Shown piece by piece: positions 8,930 through 17,756 of a stretch of DNA of 64,000 bases. The DNA lies in the NCBI RefSeq assembly GCF_002266425.1, contig NZ_NPMN01000003.1:62001-126000 (forward strand). Direction: 5' to 3'. Origin of the DNA: Tissierella sp. P1. Its GTDB lineage: Bacteria; Bacillota; Clostridia; Tissierellales; Tissierellaceae. The number at the start of each line of letters is the position of its first letter. The first letter of the stretch is position 1. Position numbers and translations under genes: made by a program. The notes beneath the pieces are model-generated. The model did not search any database. It saw nothing but the letters and a program-made list of their open reading frames with translations, and was not told where the DNA came from.

Positions 8930-9245
8930 AAGGCTTTCCTTCAGCAATTTTTTATCATATCTAGCATAGGTTTGAACAGCTTATACGACGGGGGCTGGGC
9001 CCCAACAATATATATGTTCTTTACCTAGTTTATATCTAGATTATATACAAAAAGCTTATACCAAGATTAAACTGGTATAAGCTAATAATACGAACAATGT
9101 ATTTGTGTAAAGGTGCACGGGGGTATAAGCTTAGGGCATTGTGTACCACATCCCTTCACCTAGAGTAAAAATCCGCCAAGAAGAAGGTCTTCGAGTGTCC
9201 AGTTTAGAGACATCGCAAACACGAACCGTTAGGTGACATATCGTA
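8930..9245 (+). ncRNA. Candidate structured RNA in the 8706-9269 gap
   Basis: The 560-base gap holds no convincing reading frame but is rich in complementary segments. AGCTTATAC (8978-8986) can pair with GTATAAGCT (9123-9131), enclosing a second hairpin AGCTTATACC (9053-9062) with GGTATAAGCT (9074-9083); GGGGCTGGGCCCC (8991-9003) and GAAGGCTTTCCTTC near 8929 are local hairpins. The part from 9110 to 9240 is clearly more GC-rich than its surroundings and runs up to the ribosome-binding site of the next gene. I cannot match it to a named RNA family. It could also be an origin of transfer. Confidence 0.4.
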
Positions 9246-9269
9246 ATAGCTTATTAGGAGGAGAGAAGT

Positions 9270-10378
9270 TTGAAAGATGGATACAAAGAATTTTTTGATT
9301 ACTTTAATATAAAAGAAGATGAAATAATAAATTATGGTCTAAATTCAGTAATAACTATAGATGAAACTATTGCTAAGGAAAATTGGGAGTTATTAAAAGG
9401 AAATATATTAAGTAATAAGCAATCTTTTATTAGAGGATATGGAAGAGATGCTACAGGAACAAAATTATTTACTGATTTATATATAAGCTTATTTAACAAT
9501 TATAATATTGTAAAGGATCCAACTAATAATGCTAATCCTCAGAAACTAATTTATGAATTGACGGGTTTTAAAAGAAATAGGGATATTTTTAACTATCAGG
9601 TATCTCACATATTTGGCAGAACTAAAAATCCATTTGCGTTTTGTGCACCATGGAACATTATCTATATACCTAAAATTTTAGATCCTTTTACGGGCCATGA
9701 AAGTAAGGGGAAATTAACTGAAAAATTTACAAATGCTCTTAAGAATGTGGTTTATAATAAGTTCTCAAATATGATAGTGGAGTTTAATGAGATAGTAACT
9801 GACAAAGAAATGTTACAACTTAAAGACAATCATATTATGAGACTAAAAAAAGATAGAATAATAGAATTTAAAAGAATAGAACAATTTGAAAAAGATGTTG
9901 AGAATGAATTTGCACCAATTCTGATATAGACTTTAGTGTCAAGTACTTTGGAGAGGAAAAAAGCTTTACAAAAAGTTATAGAAGAAAAATCGTAAAAGTT
10001 CATGATCGATACTTTCCTACGTTGATTATTGAGGTAGATAATTATAGACTTTTACATTCTTTTGAAGCTATTGGAAGAGGACTTTATTTTCATAATTATA
10101 ATAAACAGTTTACAGGTATATGTAATATAGTTCCTGTTTTTATAAGAGACAAAGAAAAGAATACAGAGTGGAATAATTTCTGCGATCTGTGCGTGAAATT
10201 AACGGAATCTGAGCGTAAGAATTGGACAATAAAAGGAGATAATCCTGACATTTTTAAATATCAATTTGGTAAAGAAGATGAAGTAGGCTGTCAAATGTTA
10301 ATTATGACATTCTATAACAATTTAGAAGTGTATATTTCTTTTGCAAACTCCAAAGCTATCGATATTCTCAGATTTTAA
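9270..10378 (+). CDS. HNH-like endonuclease candidate, frameshifted
   Basis: Starts with TTG after GGAGGAGAG. Residues 1-219 contain VSHIFGRTKNPFAFCAPWNI then IYIPKILDPFTGHESKG, which has the spacing of a degenerate HNH (beta-beta-metal) finger: His, Asn about nine residues later, Asn, then a further His. The frame stops at 9929, but the next frame (DIDFSVKYFGEEKSFTK..., EAIGRGLYFHNYNKQFTG...) is open at once and continues to 10378 with no obvious start, consistent with one base missing near 9920. The corrected product would be about 369 residues. It could be a solitary restriction-type or homing-type nuclease; specificity is unknown. Treating the second half as a separate gene is possible but less likely. 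Confidence 0.45.
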
Positions 10379-10561
10379 AAATAGTATTAGTATGGTTTTG
10401 AGGGCCACATCCTTTTATTATTATATATTATAATTACTAAAATCAAATATTTCATTGATATACCGTATTATTCACAAAAGGATTTTACGGTATTTTTATG
10501 TCTGATTTCAAATATTTTGTATACAGCTGACATTATTTCTATAGATCAAGGAGGTGATACT

Positions 10562-11117
10562 ATTTTAAATCCAATAGACTTATTACAAACAGACAATAGA
10601 GGTATAGATGTATTTCATTGTTTTAGAGTTGCTGAATTAGCTTTTAAGTTATGTAGTCAATTGGAAATAAGTAATGAAGAAAAAGAGGAAATAGTTTTAT
10701 CAGCTGCTATGCATGATATAGGGAAAAGTAAAATAGATATATCCATATTAAATAAACCAGGAAAGTTGAATAACAAAGAATGGAATGAGATAAAACTACA
10801 TCCTAAATATGGTGCAGCTATTGCTTTAATGATGGGATATAGTGTAAACATATCACAAAATATCTTGTATCATCATGAGAATAGTGATGGAACAGGATAT
10901 TCTAAAGGATTAAGGGATGAAAACATACCATTAGGAGCCGCTATAATAAGAATCTGCGACAGTTACGATGCTATGAGAAATAAGACCATATAATCGTATA
11001 ATGACGCATACTGAGGCTCTAGAGGAGTTGATAAAAGATAAAAAAATATATAGAAATAATATATTAGATGAATTTACAAAATTAGATCTAAATATGTTTC
11101 AAAAATATTATAAGTAG
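10562..11117 (+). CDS. HD-GYP domain protein, frameshifted, non-ATG start
   Basis: A small stand-alone HD-GYP protein of about 184 residues with the catalytic signature AAMHDIGKSKID, the downstream YHHENSDGTGYSKGL and DSYDAM. HD-GYP domains usually hydrolyse cyclic di-GMP; here the GYP triplet reads GTGYS, so activity may be altered. The first frame ends at 10993, but removing one A from AAATAAGACC (10978-10987) restores the family sequence MRNRPYNR and continues to 11117. The ribosome-binding site AAGGAGGTGAT (10548-10558) is ideal, yet no ATG, GTG or TTG follows; the candidates are ATT at 10562 or TTA at 10565. Further-upstream starts lack a binding site. Confidence 0.65.
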
Positions 11118-11122
11118 CTCAT

Positions 11123-11151
11123 AAAGGACATTAAAAAAATGTCTTTTTTAT
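11123..11151 (+). terminator. Terminator after HD-GYP gene
   Basis: AAAGGACATT pairs (one bulge) with AATGTCTTTT and is followed by TTTTT. Confidence 0.7.
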
Positions 11152-11231
11152 TTTGCAAAACTAAAGGAGATATATAGTTTCATTGTTTTTGTAAATATTA
11201 GTCATAATAAATCTTATCATATATGATAGAG

Positions 11232-11260
11232 TGAAAGGCACTCGTGTGAGTGTCTTTTTT
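11232..11260 (+). terminator. Second terminator, before the replication gene
   Basis: AAGGCACTC (loop GTGT) GAGTGTCTT followed by TTTTT. It insulates the gene at 11303 from upstream transcription. Confidence 0.75.
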
Positions 11261-11302
11261 ATACATGAATTTAGATAAATAAAACCAGAGGGGGAAATAC
11301 GG

Positions 11303-12667
11303 ATGAGTAATAATACAGGTTTTTCTATTAAAGAAGGTAGAATTAGTAAACAATATATAAATACAAACTTTGATTTTATAGATGCTTTAAATCAATATGC
11401 TGATTGTGAAACCCTAGGATTTTACATTTCATTTAAAAGATACATAAATAGAAAAAATAATACGAAAGAAAATCAGATAACCTACTCTCAAGCATATTTA
11501 GAAAAACAGCTTAATGTAGGTAGGACAAAATATTATAGGCATTTAAAGACTCTTTTTAATGTAGGGTTATGTGATGTAGAAAAAATAGTGGAAGTAAAAT
11601 TTTTTATAAATTACAACTTGGAAGGAAAGGAAAATCCATCAGTTCAAAAATCAATAGTTTATTTTAGTACTCTAGAAAATATAGATATTTCACTCAAGAA
11701 TAATTTAGAAAATCTTATAAATGAATACTATCCAGAGATTCCCAAAGAATTAATAAAAATTATTGATGTTGTAAATAAGACGTTTTATATATTTCACGAC
11801 TGTCCTCCAGTAGATGTATTAGAAGAAAACAATTATAAATTTGTAGCTTATAGGAATTGGGATATTGTTATGAATAGATTTTCTAGCAGTAAAAATGTTC
11901 AGAATGATAGTACTACCCCATCTTCACAAAATGAGAAGGTGGATAATTGTAAAGATGAAATAGACCCACCTTCACAAAATAAGAAGGAGGGTGCTTCTCA
12001 AAACAAGAAGGACCCACCTTCTCAAAACAGGAAGGTTAATAATATAATAGAATTAAATAATAATATAATTGAATCATCTAATAGTATAATTAATCAATCA
12101 ATCATGGATATGGATGAAAAAAAAGAAATAGATAAGAACAATGAATTTGATAAAAAAGATGTATTGATTGATTTAGATAAGCAAATAAAAAAGAAAGGAT
12201 TTATTCCTTTTGAAGATTTAGTCAATGATCTTGGACTTAATAACAAACAATGCTATAGTTACCCTTATGATGATTGGGTAGAGGTTGTTAAAAAAGCTAT
12301 TTATGAAATGTACTATTTTGATGACACTAGAATTAGAGGTAGAAATGTAAGTAGATTTGATGCTATTAGCAAATTACAGAATCTTAATTATGACATGATT
12401 ATTTCTACAATTGATAATGTTATAGAAAGTAGTAAAGAACAAGAAATCAGTTATCCATCCGCTTTTATCAAAAGCACTCTATACAATGAAATTAGTGAAT
12501 ATTCTGCGAAAATCCAAGCTATGGTTAATTATGATTTATCCCAAGAAAGAAGGACAAGGTTTCATAATTTTCAGCAAAGGTCAGATAAATATGCTGATGA
12601 AGAGCTGGAAGATATAGCAAGAGGGAAAAGAGAGACTTATCATGAAAGATTAGAAGGAAAAGCATAA
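11303..12667 (+). CDS. Replication initiator-like protein with winged-helix N-terminus and DnaD-like C-terminus
   Basis: A 454-residue protein. The N-terminal part (SQAYLEKQLNVGRTKYYRHL) looks like a helix-turn-helix in the style of plasmid and phage initiators. The centre (about residues 205-250) is a degenerate repeat of PPSQNKK-type units, coded by near-repeated DNA at 11918-12034. The C-terminal part (ISYPSAFIKSTLYNEISEY) resembles the DnaD-type tails of phage and element replication proteins. It may start element replication or load helicase during transfer. The ATG follows AGAGGGGG. It ends next to a small gene that overlaps its stop codon. Confidence 0.6.
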   Translation: MSNNTGFSIKEGRISKQYINTNFDFIDALNQYADCETLGFYISFKRYINRKNNTKENQITYSQAYLEKQLNVGRTKYYRHLKTLFNVGLCDVEKIVEVKFFINYNLEGKENPSVQKSIVYFSTLENIDISLKNNLENLINEYYPEIPKELIKIIDVVNKTFYIFHDCPPVDVLEENNYKFVAYRNWDIVMNRFSSSKNVQNDSTTPSSQNEKVDNCKDEIDPPSQNKKEGASQNKKDPPSQNRKVNNIIELNNNIIESSNSIINQSIMDMDEKKEIDKNNEFDKKDVLIDLDKQIKKKGFIPFEDLVNDLGLNNKQCYSYPYDDWVEVVKKAIYEMYYFDDTRIRGRNVSRFDAISKLQNLNYDMIISTIDNVIESSKEQEISYPSAFIKSTLYNEISEYSAKIQAMVNYDLSQERRTRFHNFQQRSDKYADEELEDIARGKRETYHERLEGKA

Positions 12668-12885
12668 GCAATAATATAAATTTTGATATTATAATTGAAG
12701 ATGACATAGCATATTGTGCTTTAAACGAAAGTTGCATTTATAAGTCAAAAACTAAGATTAATAATAAGTATCCTTGTAATTATGCTGATACTGATATAGC
12801 TGCATATTATTTGTATCATACAGGAGAAGAACCTGTACCCATGTGTTTAATAAATGAGGGAGATGACAATTCTACAATATATTAG
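12664..12885 (+). CDS. Small cysteine-containing protein with apparent ATA start
   Basis: An open frame without ATG, GTG or TTG but with protein-like sequence: ISNNINFDIIIEDDIAYC, then LNESCIYKSKTK, then YPCNYADTDIAAYYLYHTG, about 73 residues. AGAAGGAAAAGCATAAGC holds a ribosome-binding site six bases before ATA, and the ATA overlaps the stop of the replication gene in the pattern ATAA, where ATGA would be the normal coupling. Either a G-to-A change removed the start or the base call is wrong. The family is unknown; the Cys positions suggest metal binding. Confidence 0.5.
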   Translation: MSNNINFDIIIEDDIAYCALNESCIYKSKTKINNKYPCNYADTDIAAYYLYHTGEEPVPMCLINEGDDNSTIY

Positions 12886-13129
12886 ATAGAGATCTTTAAT
12901 TTATTTTACCTGAAGGAGTAACTAGGTGTTTTATTTTTTCTATAAACAATATATATTCCACATCTATACTGTTACTCAAAATTAATATTTTATAATATTA
13001 ATGGGTTGTGAAATAAGGTTGGAAGGTGGGGTATTATGAGATGGCGTTAAAATGAATTAATCTATACTTTAGGCTTATTAAAAGAGCATAAAACAAATAG
13101 CTCATATCTAACGATGCACTTATAAGATG

Positions 13130-13282
13130 TCATTTAACTGTTTTTTCACATAAAAATTCTTTGCTTTTAGCATAAATAATAACTTTTGATAATCTCCATC
13201 CTCCACCCAATTCACTAATATTGCCATATTGATTGAAAGGTAATACGTATGAACCTCTATAATTAATTTTTAAGTCTGATAT
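13130..13282 (-). pseudogene. Decayed gene remnant in the 12886-13613 gap
   Basis: On the minus strand an open frame of about 50 codons with no start reads YISDLKINYRGSYVLPFN then QYGNISELGGGWRLSKVII and ends FLCEKTVK. It begins straight after a stop codon and has no ribosome-binding site, so it is the tail of a lost gene of unknown identity. The rest of the gap shows only AT-rich sequence with scattered stops in all frames. Confidence 0.45.
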
Positions 13283-13613
13283 ATATGTTTATAGCTTGTA
13301 TTGTTCAAAGGCAGAGAAACTCAAAATTCTTATATCTAATAGTATTTAATTATAGGCTATTCTTCTGTGGTTTTGCGGTTGGCTCTAATTCTTATAAATA
13401 TAAAAAATCTCCAAGATAATATTCTTTCCTGAAGATTTTTTTATAAGAATCTAATAAACGAAGAGAATATTAAAAATCAATTAGATATCAGTCTTAATAT
13501 ATTACTTCTAGATAAATTATTAAGCTTTAAAACGATCTTATGTTGTAGCTCAAAATAGTATATTTAATAAGAAGATAAGCTAAACTTGATAAAGATCCAT
13601 TTATAAATGTAAC

Positions 13614-13808
13614 TTAACTTTTAAGATTGTCATTTAAAAACAAATAAATTGCTAATGCCACTAAAGCATATATAAATATATTTGTCGGTAACAAAGGTAT
13701 TTCGAAACCTAAATTCTTACTATCTCTATAGATTTTTAAAAATCGTTCAGCAGTATAGATTATACTCGCTAACAAAAATGCAATAATTCCATATTTTTTA
13801 TTATTCAT
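13614..13808 (-). CDS. Small two-helix membrane protein
   Basis: A 64-residue protein with two predicted membrane segments (YGIIAFLLASIIYTAERFL and NIFIYALVALAIYLFL) joined by a basic, polar loop. It lies 27 bases downstream of the secreted protein gene on the same strand, so the two are likely co-transcribed. The arrangement of a secreted product followed by a tiny membrane protein is typical of toxin/immunity or bacteriocin pairs, but no family is recognised. Confidence 0.5.
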   Translation of the reverse strand: MNNKKYGIIAFLLASIIYTAERFLKIYRDSKNLGFEIPLLPTNIFIYALVALAIYLFLNDNLKS

Positions 13809-13835
13809 TTTCTATTACCATCTTATATTTATCAT

Positions 13836-14537
13836 TTATCTATTTACACCAACTGGATATTCAACTTTCTTAGGTCGATGTGCCAAAACATCAACATTTT
13901 TATCAAATACTTCTTCGGTTTGGAAACCCCAATTTCCTACTTTTACTTGATATACGTCGATTTTCTTTAGGACAACCTTGTATTTATCAAATCCTACTGC
14001 AAGATAGTAATCACAAACATTAAATCCCTTATTTAACAAAGAATCATGGAATGCATAAGTTTCAGATTGTTGGACAGTAACAGTTAATGAGCCTTGTGCA
14101 TTTAATCCAAATGATTTATTTACAGCTTCTTTTTGGTTACTGTCAACTGAACCTTCAAAACTGATTGATCCAGAAGTTTGGACTGTTTTTGTTGTTGTAA
14201 AAGTTTTTCCTAAAGGAACAGAACAAATAAATTTATCGTTTATTTTTGATTTAGAGTTATGTTGTATTATTTGGCTATAATCATATCTATAAAGTGAATA
14301 TAAATAAGTTCTATCGCCACTCATTACACTTTTTGAATTTAGTTTTTCTTCATCAAAAAATTTAACTTCTGCCGTTGTGTCAATTGGCGTTAAATATTCA
14401 ATCATTGTATTTCCTTCCGCATCAACTGACTCTATACGCGTTGTTCGTTGGTTAGATGTTGGCGGGGCAGCAAATGCAGAAAGAGATGAAGAAAATAGTA
14501 TTGCAATAATCATAGTTATAACCGAAAATTTTTTCAT
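13836..14537 (-). CDS. Secreted protein with signal peptide, unknown function
   Basis: A 233-residue protein with a clear signal peptide (MKKFSVITMIIAILFSSSL then SAFAA, cleavage expected after AFA-A). The mature part holds a stretch of alternating small and polar residues, TTTKTVQTSGSISFEGS then LNAQGSLTVTVQQSETYAF, the sort of pattern seen in amphipathic beta hairpins, including those of beta pore-forming toxins. Two cysteines (CSVPLG and CDYYLAVG) could form a disulfide. SD AGGTA precedes the ATG. Function is unknown and the pore-former idea is only a hint. Confidence 0.6.
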   Translation of the reverse strand: MKKFSVITMIIAILFSSSLSAFAAPPTSNQRTTRIESVDAEGNTMIEYLTPIDTTAEVKFFDEEKLNSKSVMSGDRTYLYSLYRYDYSQIIQHNSKSKINDKFICSVPLGKTFTTTKTVQTSGSISFEGSVDSNQKEAVNKSFGLNAQGSLTVTVQQSETYAFHDSLLNKGFNVCDYYLAVGFDKYKVVLKKIDVYQVKVGNWGFQTEEVFDKNVDVLAHRPKKVEYPVGVNR

Positions 14538-15146
14538 AAATAAATACCTCCATTTTAATTTTATAATATTAGGAACATAACTACTTACTTGATTCTAAAC
14601 TCCACCTCCTTTATCTAGATATTAACCTAAAAATTTTCATAAATATGTCTCTCTAAGTTGTAAATAATTTTATTTAAACCTAATATAACATAAATGAAAT
14701 GAAAATTTAGGATAAAGACATGTATCATTATTTGGCTTTAGAAGCTTACAAGTACTATAGCATAAATGAAATGTCGAAGTTCGCTGAATTGTGAAATGAA
14801 TATGTTAAAGTTCTGAAATATATTTAAAAACGAAAATTGCTAGTGCCACTTCAAATAAATTCTAAACATCTTCCACTTTTAAGGATGGAGATTATATATT
14901 ATACTATTTTTTTATTAGGAGCCTTTACTAGTAGAGAAAGAGAAATAAAAATACAGTGGCATATCTAAAGGCTTGCATATATAATTCTATTCATGAAATG
15001 AGCTTAGATATTGATAGTGAACTAAGGTATAAGGGATTAATATGATAAATTAAGGGGGATTGAAAATAAGTTAGTTTTATGCATATAATGGAGTGAGCTC
15101 TATTAAAATGGAAAAAAATTAGTATTAAGTATAGGATGGTGTCAAA
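14538..15146. other. Gene-free stretch, 14538-15146
   Basis: No reading frame with convincing start, ribosome-binding site and protein-like sequence is seen on either strand. It contains a short repeat, ACATAAATGAAATG near 14689 and GCATAAATGAAATG near 14760, and probably the promoters for the divergent secreted protein and methyltransferase genes. Confidence 0.4.
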
Positions 15147-16346
15147 ATGAAAAAGTATTCAGAATTATTAAAAAAACTACAATCTAAAATAGATGAAGAA
15201 AATAACTTCAAATTAGCTGTTATAACACATTATTTACAAAATAGTAATAATAATGCTTCTTTCTACTATAGAGATAAGGCATTACAAATTTTAAAGGAAA
15301 TGAATTTTAAGATAGATTTAGAAAACTTTAATTGGGATGTTCCTTTTCCACCTGTTGAAAATAGTAAATTTACTTTTATAGATTTATTTGCTGGGATAGG
15401 TGGCATGAGAATAGCTTTTCAAAACTTGGGAGGGAGATGTGTATTCTCAAGTGAATGGGAAAAACATGCAAAGATTACATATCAAATAAACTTCGGAGAA
15501 GTTCCATTTGGAGATATAACGAAAATAGAAGAAAAAAACATTCCTGATCATGATGTGTTGGTTGCAGGGTTCCCATGCCAAGCATTTTCAATAGCTGGTA
15601 AAAGAGGCGGGTTTGAAGATACAAGAGGTACACTCTTTTTTGATGTTGCAAGGATAATAAAAGAAAAAAAACCTAGAGCATTTTTATTAGAGAATGTAAA
15701 GGGGTTAATTAACCATAATGGTGGAAAAACATTAAATACGATTTTAAATACATTAAGAGAAGATTTAAATTATTATGTCCCTGAACCAAAGGTAATAAAT
15801 GCAAAAAACTTTGGAGTTCCGCAAAATAGAGAAAGAATATTTATAGTCGGATTTAGAAAGGATATTGATGCTAATAATTTTGTATATCCCTCGCCTATTA
15901 ATAAGAAAACAACTATTGCAGATATAAAAGAGGAATCTGTTGTTTCAGCGAAATATTATTTATCTACACAATATTTAAAAACATTAATTGAACATAAGAA
16001 AAGACATGAATCAAAGGGAAATGGTTTTGGTTATGAAATATTATCAGACGATGGAATTGCAAATGCTATTGTAGTAGGCGGTATGGGTAGAGAGCGGAAC
16101 TTAATCATAGATAATAGATTAACTGATTTTACACCAGTAACACACATTAAAGGTGAAGTAAATAGGGAAGGTATAAGAAAAATGACACCAAGGGAATGGG
16201 CAAGATTACAAGGATTCCCAGACATATTTAAGATTGAAGTTGCGGATACTCATGCCTATAAGCAATTTGGTAATAGTGTAGCTATTCCGGCTGTACAAGC
16301 AACTGCGAAAGAAATATTAAAAATTTTAGAGGTGGAGAAATGCTAA
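15147..16346 (+). CDS. DNA cytosine-5 methyltransferase, M.HpaII type (CCGG)
   Basis: A 399-residue C5-methyltransferase. Motif I is FIDLFAGIGGMRIAFQNLGG, motif IV GFPCQAFSIAGKRGGF (catalytic Cys), motif VI LLENVKGL, motif VIII NRERIFIVGF and motifs IX-X REWARLQGFPD and QFGNSVAIPA. The target-recognition part, including ESKGNGFGYEILSDDGIAN, closely recalls M.HpaII, which methylates the inner C of CCGG. It overlaps the next gene, a HpaII-family restriction enzyme, by 7 bases, so the two form a translationally coupled type II restriction-modification system. Specificity is inferred by family resemblance. Confidence 0.92.
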   Translation: MKKYSELLKKLQSKIDEENNFKLAVITHYLQNSNNNASFYYRDKALQILKEMNFKIDLENFNWDVPFPPVENSKFTFIDLFAGIGGMRIAFQNLGGRCVFSSEWEKHAKITYQINFGEVPFGDITKIEEKNIPDHDVLVAGFPCQAFSIAGKRGGFEDTRGTLFFDVARIIKEKKPRAFLLENVKGLINHNGGKTLNTILNTLREDLNYYVPEPKVINAKNFGVPQNRERIFIVGFRKDIDANNFVYPSPINKKTTIADIKEESVVSAKYYLSTQYLKTLIEHKKRHESKGNGFGYEILSDDGIANAIVVGGMGRERNLIIDNRLTDFTPVTHIKGEVNREGIRKMTPREWARLQGFPDIFKIEVADTHAYKQFGNSVAIPAVQATAKEILKILEVEKC

Positions 16347-17419
16347 CAGGAAATAAAGGGGAATGGTCAGAGGTATATACATTTTTTAAGTTAATGGCAG
16401 AAGGTAGACTTTATGCCGCTGATGCAGATCTAAACAAGATTGAGAGTATTTATTATCCTATAATAAAAATATTAAGAAATCAATTAGATAACAATTTAGA
16501 GTATATTAGAAATGGTGTAATTAGATTGGTAAATGGGACAACAGGAGAGGAAGTTTTAAATATCGAAGTAGCAGAATTTGCTGAAAATGCAAATGTTTTG
16601 TTAAACAGAATTCGAAATTCAACTGGTGCTTTTTCTGTACCAGATATACAAGATTTTCTCGATAAAATAAACTGTGATAAACTTAAAGCATCTTCGTCAG
16701 ATAAGAGTGATATAACTATTGTGGTACACGATTTTAATACTGGAATGAATCCAGAACTTAGATTTAGCATTAAATCAAGACTTGGAAATCCTTCTACACT
16801 ACTTAATGCCTCTTCTGCAACAAATTTCATTTATAAAATAAAAGGAACGTTAACTGATGAAGAAATAAGTATGATAAACTCATTATCTTCTCATTCAAAG
16901 ATTAGGGACAGGCTATTAAAAATTGAAGAAAAAGGGTGTACTTTTGAGTTTCTGAAGGTGGAGAAGGAAATCTTTAACTTAAATATGCAATTGATAGATA
17001 GCAATTTGCCTATTATCATTTCACATATATTACTTTATTACTATAAAGGAGTTGCTAATAAGCTTTCAGAATTAATAGATATAGTTCAAGCTGCTAATCC
17101 TTGTAACTATCAGCTTGAATATAATCACAGCTTCTATCATTATAAGTTCAAAGCATTTATTACGGATATTGCATTAGGTATGACACCAGCATCAGTATGG
17201 AATGGTGTATACGATGCTAACGGTGGATACATTGTAGTAAAAGAAAATGGTGATGTACTTTGTTATCATATTTATAATAGAAATGAATTTCAAGATTATC
17301 TTATTAAAAATACAAAACTAGAGACACCGAGTAGTACAAGACATAAATTTGGTGAAATTTATAAAGTAAATGATGAGCTTTATTTTAAGTTAAATCTTCA
17401 GATTAGATTTATAAATTAA
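16340..17419 (+). CDS. HpaII family type II restriction endonuclease
   Basis: A 359-residue protein opening LTGNKGEWSEVYTFFKLMA, the characteristic start of R.HpaII, with FSIKSRLGNPSTLLNASSAT carrying the E/D...K core and a C-terminal GVYDANGGYIVVKENGDVL block. It would cut unmethylated CCGG in incoming DNA. The ATG overlaps the methyltransferase stop, so it is made only after read-through of the protective enzyme. The length is normal for the family and no lesion is visible. Confidence 0.9.
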   Translation: MLTGNKGEWSEVYTFFKLMAEGRLYAADADLNKIESIYYPIIKILRNQLDNNLEYIRNGVIRLVNGTTGEEVLNIEVAEFAENANVLLNRIRNSTGAFSVPDIQDFLDKINCDKLKASSSDKSDITIVVHDFNTGMNPELRFSIKSRLGNPSTLLNASSATNFIYKIKGTLTDEEISMINSLSSHSKIRDRLLKIEEKGCTFEFLKVEKEIFNLNMQLIDSNLPIIISHILLYYYKGVANKLSELIDIVQAANPCNYQLEYNHSFYHYKFKAFITDIALGMTPASVWNGVYDANGGYIVVKENGDVLCYHIYNRNEFQDYLIKNTKLETPSSTRHKFGEIYKVNDELYFKLNLQIRFIN

Positions 17420-17756
17420 AAACTATTCTTAGATATGATTACAACAGATGGTAGGCTTAAGAAAGATGTAAAGATATTGATAGGGAGAGAGAAATAAGAA
17501 AGAATTTAATATATCTAAATACTTATATGTTATTTTCTTAATAAGAAATAAGATTAATTAGATAAGTTTGTTTTTAAGATTTTAAAATTAAATTATTTAT
17601 TCTTATTCATAGGCAAAAAAACAAATATTTATGATTATAAGTAGTGTATCATAATAAAATTACAAAATGCTAGAACAGAATATTAATAAGAAGTTGATAC
17701 TTTGATACTTAATTATAAATTGTTGTAATAATTATGAATTCTAGAGGGGGATGCTT
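17420..17756. other. Gap between HpaII system and HNH gene
   Basis: AT-rich, without a convincing gene. A 20-codon fragment at 17435-17497 reads MITTDGRLKKDVKIL then IGREK and may be the remnant of a lost coding region; no family is assigned. The remainder shows nothing I can interpret. Confidence 0.3.
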
